From Buxus sempervirens (Eukaryota; Streptophyta; Magnoliopsida; Buxales; Buxaceae), in contig OX387190.1 in the NCBI GenBank assembly GCA_947561395.2, positions 35,204,392-35,268,391 of the forward strand: 64,000 nt of DNA, written 5' to 3'. Shown one piece after another: positions 57,633 through 64,000 of the stretch. Every line of letters begins with the position of its first letter. The stretch's first letter is position 1. The notes below the pieces were generated by a model. The model saw only the letters and a list, made by a program, of their open reading frames with translations, ran no database searches and was not told the origin of the DNA. The translations under genes and the position numbers were made by a program.

Positions 57633-57856
57633 TGCAGTCCTTTTTCAATGCAAATGCAGCGTTCTGGGTAGTGCTTTTAATGTGAAGTACCTGAATCGTA
57701 CCTGTTCATAAAAGATCTCAATCAGTTTCTTTTCAACTTATGAACAAGGTGTTATGTGTGACGAGATTATTTACACCGTGAGTGGTGCTCTGGTGTCACG
57801 ATGAGCGAAAACAAATATGGGATAATTCAGGCATGAAAATCACAATTTTGACAAAA
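57633..57856 (-). other. Retroelement leader, gag-proximal part
   Basis: Untranslated leader between gag and the inserted solo LTR. Together with 60190-62104 it made a roughly 2.1-kb leader before the LTR inserted. No extra ORF like that upstream of gag in Ogre elements is recognisable. Confidence 0.6.
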
Positions 57857-60189
57857 CATTATGTGCGCACCTAAACCTGGCCTAGATCGCACACCGGGCG
57901 TGCCTTTGGCGCGTACCTCGGGATTTTCAGAGTCGCCACTGCCTGAGAGTGCAGGCAGACACGGTTTTGCCCTAATCGGGTCTAAGTCTGGTCTGCGGTT
58001 TATTAGAGTTCTAGCTAAGTCCTCGGTTACGGTCCGGGGAAGTCCTAAAGACACCCCGGTCTGCCCTGTCGGTTTGACGGGTCCCTCGGGTCTCCCTGGT
58101 TTTTGAGTCAAGTTCACCCTTCCTAGACCAGCATGCTACCTTGTTAAGTCTGGCGGGACCCGCTGGAGGTGTGGGTCCCTTTTATTTGATTTTATCTTTT
58201 TATCTATCTACATGAAGTGGGTCGGACCCGGGTCCCGTTGGAAGACCCGTGGGTTGCCACGGTTGGGCCTTAGGCCCAGTTGGGTTATTGGGTAACCCAT
58301 TTGATTATTTTATTAAGTTTTATATATTTACAACTTTAGTTTGGGCTTAGTGGGCTTGGAATGGGCTCATTAGCCAAAGTCTAGTGGCCTGGGCCCGTTT
58401 TATTGAAAACGGGCCTGGTATGGGCCGGTCTAAATGTGGGCCCTCAAGTGGGTCCAAGGGAATCTTGGTGGGCCTGTATGGGCCCAAAGTCAAAAATGGG
58501 CTTAAGAAAGCCCAAAAATGGTTAAGGGGATGGTTCAGGCCGGTTTAGACCGGAATTGGTCCAACCGAAACAAGAAATTACAAATTTTACATTATTTTAC
58601 AAGTGCCCGTATTTTCTCTACGGTTCGGCTTGCCCGTGAATGGATTCCGGTCCCCCTCGCCCGTGAATCAGACACGGTCCAGGCTGGACCGGCCTGAGTT
58701 TACGGGCGCAACCTGTTTTGCTCTTTTGCAACTAATTTTTTCCAGGATCATTCCGGCGGCTTTCTTAAGTGTTTCTGCAACTTAAAATGGGCTTCCAGAT
58801 TCCTCCGGATGCTTCATTAGCTTCATTTGGCCTAAAGAGGCCATTTTTCTCCTTCCTTTTGTTCTTTGGGTCTTCAACATCTTGCAACATCACAAAGTCC
58901 CTTCCTTCTCTTGTTTCCCATCTTTTCCATCATGCTATATGGTACTTAGCAAGACATAAGTAAGGGGTACATTGATTTTGTTCAAAGAGAGCAAATCCCC
59001 CTTTAAAAATCACATTTTTACACTTTATTAACACATCTTTTGCTTTTAGTCTTCTTCTTTTCTTTGTAGGGATATATGGGACATCCCTTAGCCATGCAAA
59101 ACTTCTTGATTCGTTGTGGTTCTCCAGATAATTTGACAGCGCTTCCGCGTCTCCTTGGGTTTTCCGGATTAATTTTGGGAGAGGTTTGGTAGGTTCTTGA
59201 TATTCAAAGGGTGAAAAAGGAGAGTTTAAACATGGTTTTGGTAGGACAGGGGTATTTTGGGCATTAAATAAGGTTAGGTGTTGGGGTGATGGTGGTTGGG
59301 CAGGGCTTGGCCGTGGAGAGCACCAAGAGGGAGAGGGGTTAGGCCGGGGGAGAGGGCTTGTCCAAATGAAGGGGGGTGGCCTCTCTATTTATAGGCAAAA
59401 ATCCCGTGCCCGTATTTGAACTACGGGCGTGCCTTGCCCGTACTTCAAGTACGGGCGTGCCCTGCCCGTAATTCAAATACGGGCGAAAAACGAATATTTG
59501 CAATTATCGCAGATTCGGCCGTACGGGACGCGTGTTCTGCCGTACGGCGACGCGTGTCCTCCTTCTAGAAGCGTGCCCGTATTTTAAATACGGGCATGCC
59601 TTGCCCGTAATGTAAATACGGTCCCGCACGTTTTAAAAATGTGTGGATTTCAAAACTTTATTCAATTTGGCTTATTGCAGGATTTTTATCCGATTTTTCC
59701 GATTATTTTATTAGAAAACGAGATTCTCTTTATTAAAATATTATTAAACACTTTTATCTTATTTATTTTATTGGTTTAGTCCATTTTTGCTGCCTTTTTG
59801 CCACATGGGCAGTTTTTCTGAAACTTCAACTGCTCATAACTTCTTCGTCCGGTGTCCGATTTCAACAAACTTAGTGTCGTTGGAATCAGCTCGGAACCAG
59901 TTATCTATTGAGATCAATTTTGGCAGTTGGATTGGGGCCGAGCAAAAAGTCAACTTTTTGCTTTCTGGAAGTTTGACCGGGCCATATTTTTCTCACCTGG
60001 ACTCCGATTCCAGCAAACTCAGTTGCGTTAGAACCGTGTCGAAATGCTCTTTTCAATGATGTAAAGTTTGATGGCCAAATCGTCTTGAATTAAAAAGTCA
60101 ATTTTTTGACCCCCTCAGGGTTTGACTAAAAGTTTGACTTTTCATTTTTTGCCATTTTAGGGGTGCAAAAATCAGGTGTCTACACATTA
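57857..60189 (-). mobile_element. Solo LTR (2323 bp) with CATTA target duplication
   Basis: The segment 57862-60184 has the same termini as the other LTRs (minus strand TGTAGACACC ... GCGCACA) but is much more diverged from them than they are from each other. Perfect 5-bp duplications CATTA flank it (57857-57861 and 60185-60189), and neither a primer-binding site nor a polypurine tract adjoins it. It is therefore a solo LTR of a related subfamily, left by LTR-LTR recombination after insertion into the leader of the larger element. It keeps the TATA box (59386-59393) and the palindrome array (from 59408). Confidence 0.92.
59408..59620. repeat. U3 palindrome array in the solo LTR
   Basis: Palindromes start at 59408, 59436 and 59464, again 28 bp apart, with two further units near 59574 and 59602. 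The first has one unpaired position (GCCCGTATTT against AACTACGGGC); the ACTT/AAGT and ATTT/AAAT units are perfect. The array is kept although the surrounding LTR has diverged. Confidence 0.88.
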
Positions 60190-62104
60190 CTGTGCACAGT
60201 ATGTGACAGTGCCATATCCAATCAAGAGTGTTTCCTGAAAATTGCGATGTTAAAAAAACTTGCAGTTCGATCTTTCAGAGATTGAGACTCTGGAGATCAT
60301 ATCGTGTTTGATGGTTTTCAAAACCGTGCAACACGTGCTTTATGAGTGCAAACCTCAGGAAATAATATCCGTGCCTTAATGGGCGGCGACTGAAAATTTC
60401 TTTGAAAACGTGTCCTGAACAATGGCATGGAGAATTTACGCCGCAAGATGGGCAACTTGATTTATGTCTAAATAGCTAGCTCAATATAACCACAGATGAC
60501 GGTTTTATTGTGCGTAGCATGAGACAAAGTTAATGTTTGTTATGAAAGATGATTCAATGTAGGCCCGAAGGCCACTTTGTTGTGTGCTGTGAAAAGCAAT
60601 TTTGATGAGCACCTCAGAAGCTGGCTCAATGCATGCCCGGAAAATATTTTGTGCATTTTTGAAAACAATTCGGCTAAACAGGTTGGTGTAAATGATCTCG
60701 TAGTGCACATGTTTAACGCAAGAACAAATATATACATATGTAAAATGAAAGTTAAATGCTTAAAAAAAACCAACAGGTGTGTGTATGGTCCTAAAAGGGT
60801 TGGTGCCTGTTAAGGCACGACTCCTAGACACACTTGTGTAAGGAGGCACTCCTAAGTCCTGATCAGCCTTTTATCTTTCATCTGCTTTTGGGTGTCAGAC
60901 CATAACAAAAATGTTTACAACTTGCCATCGAGGGCGAAATTTACAAAAATAATTCTGTAAAGAAAATCACCTTTAGGGTTGTTGGGAACCCAAAAGGAGG
61001 GTACAAGTTTGCTTCTTGACAGGTGGGCTGAAATCCTAAATCTAGGGTTTTTCTGCCCCTGTTTTGGCCTGTTTCTGTCTGATTGTCTGATCTGGCCGGC
61101 TCTCATCTGCTCAAAAGGCCAACTAAGACTTAGAGTGCTTCCAGCGGACTCAAAGGGTCGAGGCCCACGGTTTACAGGACTCAAATGCATGGATCTGGGG
61201 TTAGACCCCTGATCAAATTGGGTTGGTTTCCTAAATTAGGGCTAAGGCAGCCCATGGTCTAGGTTTTACTCAGGTTGATGCACAAAACGGCGGGGGTTGC
61301 TACCCCTGATGGATTCTTGGGTTTTAAATTGATTTTTCCCTTATTTTGTTCCAACATTCGCGTTTACATTCAGATTCAGATCCATTCACATTCAGAGTAT
61401 CAAGGTTTTTCAGAATCAATAGGTGGGGAAGGATACCCAGCCCGAGGCACCTGCCTTCAAGGGTCTGAGCCAAGTACTAGACCCCTCGCGTACCATGGCA
61501 AGAAACCAATGGCGCTTGAAGAATCTGGAAACCTGGGGAGATGGGTTTACCCTGCTTTCCCCGGCAAGCCACGGGAGCGTAGGGCTAATACCATCCCAAA
61601 AGTAAGTTTCTCAATTGAAGAAGGGTGGCTGCTAGAGAGATCTAGGTTTTTGTTAAGAAGAGCATTCACATAGTGCAGACAGCATTCAATTTGGATCATT
61701 CATGCAGACTCCCTCGTGCATGTCCCCCCACGCAGTTAAAAATTCATTCACGGTGTAGTGAGGTGCTTGTATGTGCAGTGGGGTCAAGTGCTGTGTCTAT
61801 TCGGGTGATTCTCGGATAAGGGCCAACAAAGGGTTCCTTAATGTCACATTTATAGTAAAAGTGTAGAACAGCATGTAATACAAGGTTTGGGTGGATCCCC
61901 AGGTAAGTGGGCGGGTCACATTGGTCCCTGTTAAAAACCACTTACCTTAGGCGATTATCATGTCCGTTTGACAGGATCCCCCAATATCATGTAATTACAT
62001 GAGTTCCATACCTTACTAAGGTTGGACAAAAAAGTACTTCCTAAATTAGCCTATATCCTCCTAAGTTGACTCATTTGATAACCAGGGTCCAACTGGGTTG
62101 AGGG
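60190..62104 (-). other. Retroelement leader, LTR-proximal part
   Basis: Leader between the primer-binding site and the solo LTR. Frames such as 60915-61190 and 61744-61941 (minus) show no domain. No internal repeat stands out. Confidence 0.55.
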
Positions 62105-62124
62105 TGTCCCCAGCAGAGTCGCCA
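62105..62124 (-). other. Primer-binding site
   Basis: Three bases after the 5' LTR end, the minus strand reads TGGCGACTCTGCTGGGGA, starting with the TGG that pairs with a tRNA 3' CCA. Its place next to this LTR, and its absence next to the solo LTR, identifies 62128 onward as the 5' LTR. I do not assign the tRNA with certainty. Confidence 0.8.
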
Positions 62125-62127
62125 AGC

Positions 62128-64000
62128 TGTGCGCACCTAAAACCTGTCTAGATCGCACACCGGGCGCACGTTCAGTGCGTGCCACGGGATTTACGGAGTC
62201 GCCACTGCCTGAGAGTGCAGGCAGACACGGTTTTGCCCTAACCGGGTCTAAGTCTGGTCTGCGGCTTATTAGAGATCTAGCTAAGTCCTCGGTTACGATT
62301 CGGGGAAGTCCTAAAGACACCCCGGTCCGCCCCATCGGTCTGACGGGTCCCTCGGGTCTCCCTGGTTTTTGAGTCAGTTTCACCCTTCCTAGACCAGTAT
62401 GCTGTTTATTAGGTCTGGCAGGGCCCTCTGGAGGTGTGGGTCCCTTTTAGCTTGATTTTATCTTTTTATTTATCTGGATGAAGTGGGTCGGACCCGGGTC
62501 CCGTTGGAAGACCGGTGGGTTGCCATGGTTGGGCCTTGGGCCCAGTTGGGTTATTGGGTAACCCATTTGGTTATTTTATTAAGTTTTATTTATTTACAAT
62601 TTTAGTCTGGGCTTAGTGGGCTTGGAATGGGCCCACTAGCCAATGTCCTAATGGCCTTGGGCCCGTTTTATTGAAAACGGGCCGGGTTTGGGCCGGTCTG
62701 AGATGGGCCCCACAAGTGGGCCAAAGCGGTCTTGGTGGGCCCGTATGGGCCCAAAGTCAAAAATGGGCTTTAAGGTAGCCCAAATGGTTTAAGGGGATGG
62801 TTCAAGCCGGCTTAGGCCGGATCCGGTCCGACCGAACCAAGAAATTAGACTTTTTCATTATTTTTACATTTTTTTGCCCGTGTTTTCTCTACGGTCCAGC
62901 TTGACCGTGAATGAATCACGGTCTCCCTTGTCCGTGAATTAAACACGGTCCAGACTGGACCGGCCTGAGTTTACGGGCATCTCCTGTTTTGCACTTTTGT
63001 TGCCGATTCTTCCTGGGATCAATTTCATGGCCCTCTCAGGTGTTCCAGTGATGCCAGTGGGGGTTCTCAGCACCTTCAGTATACTGCGTTTCCTTCTTTC
63101 AATCCAAATGACCATCTTTCCCTTCTTTTTTTGTTCTTGGAGTAAGTAGGATTCCCTCATGGTTGTTCATCATCATCTTTTATGAACGGGAAAGGGGTGA
63201 TTTACAGGGGATATCAAATGTAAAAAGAAACTTCAATCTTCTTCCCACAATGACAATTAAATGGGATTAAGCTCTCTTTTTGGGACATTTTAGATAGCCT
63301 TTTGTTATCACCTCCCCTTTTTGCATGAGAAGGATTACTTTTGTATGCAATTCCTTATTATATACAACACTTAAAAAACATGTTAGATGTAACATATAAG
63401 AAGTAAGAGAAGAATGAAATCAAAATTCACTTTAATTCAAAAGAGGACATACTTACAGTGTAGTTGATTGTTTGATTGGTGTTTTTGGTTCTCCGGAAAT
63501 TTGAGCAGCGCTTCCGCGTCCTCCGGGAATTCTTAAAACAGTATGGAAAGGGTTTGGTTAAGTTCCTCAATCCAAGAAGTTGAAAGGTCAAGATTTAGGC
63601 AAGGTTTTGGGGTATTCGGGCATGGTTTTGGGACATAGGGGCAGTTTGGGCATTTAAAAAGATTTGGGGTGGTGGAGTGGTGGCATGATGGCAGGGTTTG
63701 GCCGTGGGAAACTCCAGGAGGGCAGGGGTTATGGCAAGAGGGGATGGCTTGTTCAAATGAAGGGGGGTGGCCTCTCTATTTATAGGCAAAAATCTCGTGC
63801 CCGTAGTTGAACTACGTGCATGCCTTGCCCGTACTTCAAGTACGGGCGTGCCTTGCCCGTAATTCAAATACGGGCGAAAAACGAATATTTGCAATTATCG
63901 CAGATTCGGCCGTACGGGACGCGTGTCCCGCCGTACGGTGACGCGTGTCTTTTAGAGAATCTTGCCCGTATTTTAAATACGGGCATGCCCTGCCCGTAAT
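62128..64000 (-). repeat. 5' LTR, cut by the window edge
   Basis: The 1873 bases present are almost identical to the matching part of 47727-50170. About 570 bp of U3 and the outer flank lie outside the window. The TATA box is at 63777-63784 and the palindrome array starts at 63799. One C-to-T change (ATCTCG) and one G-to-T change (CTACGTGC) touch the first palindrome here. Confidence 0.93.

Larger units (their letters stand above)
47727..64000 (-). mobile_element. Large non-autonomous Ty3/gypsy (Tat/Ogre-like) retrotransposon
   Basis: Read on the minus strand, the order is 5' LTR (past 64000 to 62128), primer-binding site, 2.1-kb leader, gag (57632-56283), second gag-like ORF (56188-55418), 5.2 kb non-coding 3' region with tandem arrays, polypurine tract and 3' LTR (50170-47727). 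The LTRs begin TGT(A/T) and end in GCGCACA. No protease, reverse transcriptase, RNase H or integrase motif is present, so it must be mobilised in trans. The gag type and the tandem arrays just before the 3' LTR point to the Tat/Ogre group, where such arrays are known. The right edge of the window cuts the 5' LTR, so its outer TSD cannot be checked; the left flank is GTGAT (47722-47726). A solo LTR interrupts the leader. Confidence 0.9.

Noticed and set aside
57862..60184. Solo LTR considered as the 5' LTR of the gag element
   Set aside because: It has its own CATTA duplication, lacks a primer-binding site and is far more diverged than the LTRs at 47727 and 62128, which match each other and adjoin a polypurine tract and a primer-binding site.

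Overview
The window is nuclear DNA from a flowering plant. Genes have multiple GT-AG introns, land-plant families are present (SHORT-ROOT GRAS protein, P-type PPR protein, plastid-type APS kinase, CBM22-GH10 xylanase), and MITEs, hAT and PIF-like elements and a Tat/Ogre-like Ty3/gypsy retrotransposon fill the spaces. The sequence alone does not fix the species. No organellar, bacterial or viral genome segment was seen.

Layout. 1-751 is the 3' end of a GH43-like glycoside hydrolase gene (+). 4594-6105 is an intronless SHORT-ROOT gene (-). 8368-9153 is a non-autonomous hAT element with a perfect 8-bp target duplication and a 54-bp inverted-repeat insert nested inside it. 10055-11196 is a PIF/Harbinger-like element. 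12546-19025 is an intact 11-exon U-box/cyclophilin gene (CYP65/PUB49 type, -). 22767-23802 is a two-exon Myb/SANT-like gene (+). 26693-26863 is a possible 56-residue membrane protein (+). 28725-31100 is an intronless PPR gene (+). 32864-35716 is a six-exon secreted GH10 xylanase (-). 37730-44469 is a seven-exon APS kinase (-) with an 8-bp-TSD MITE in its large intron. The host genes are unrelated housekeeping, developmental and wall-modifying genes and do not form a pathway.

From 47727 to beyond the right edge lies one large, young, minus-strand Ty3/gypsy element. Its 5' LTR (62128 to past 64000) and 3' LTR (47727-50170) are nearly identical. It has a primer-binding site, a polypurine tract, a gag ORF and a second gag-like ORF, but no protease, RT, RNase H or integrase, so it looks non-autonomous. 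A diverged solo LTR (57862-60184, TSD CATTA) sits in its leader.

The most unusual signal is palindromic repeats whose stems change in a compensatory way while the frame around them stays fixed. They occur as 21-bp palindromes on an exact 28-bp period just upstream of the LTR TATA box, as two different hairpin arrays in the retroelement 3' region, and independently at 45365-45543. In one array the only stem mismatch becomes a G.U wobble when read on the element's sense strand, which points to RNA-level structure.
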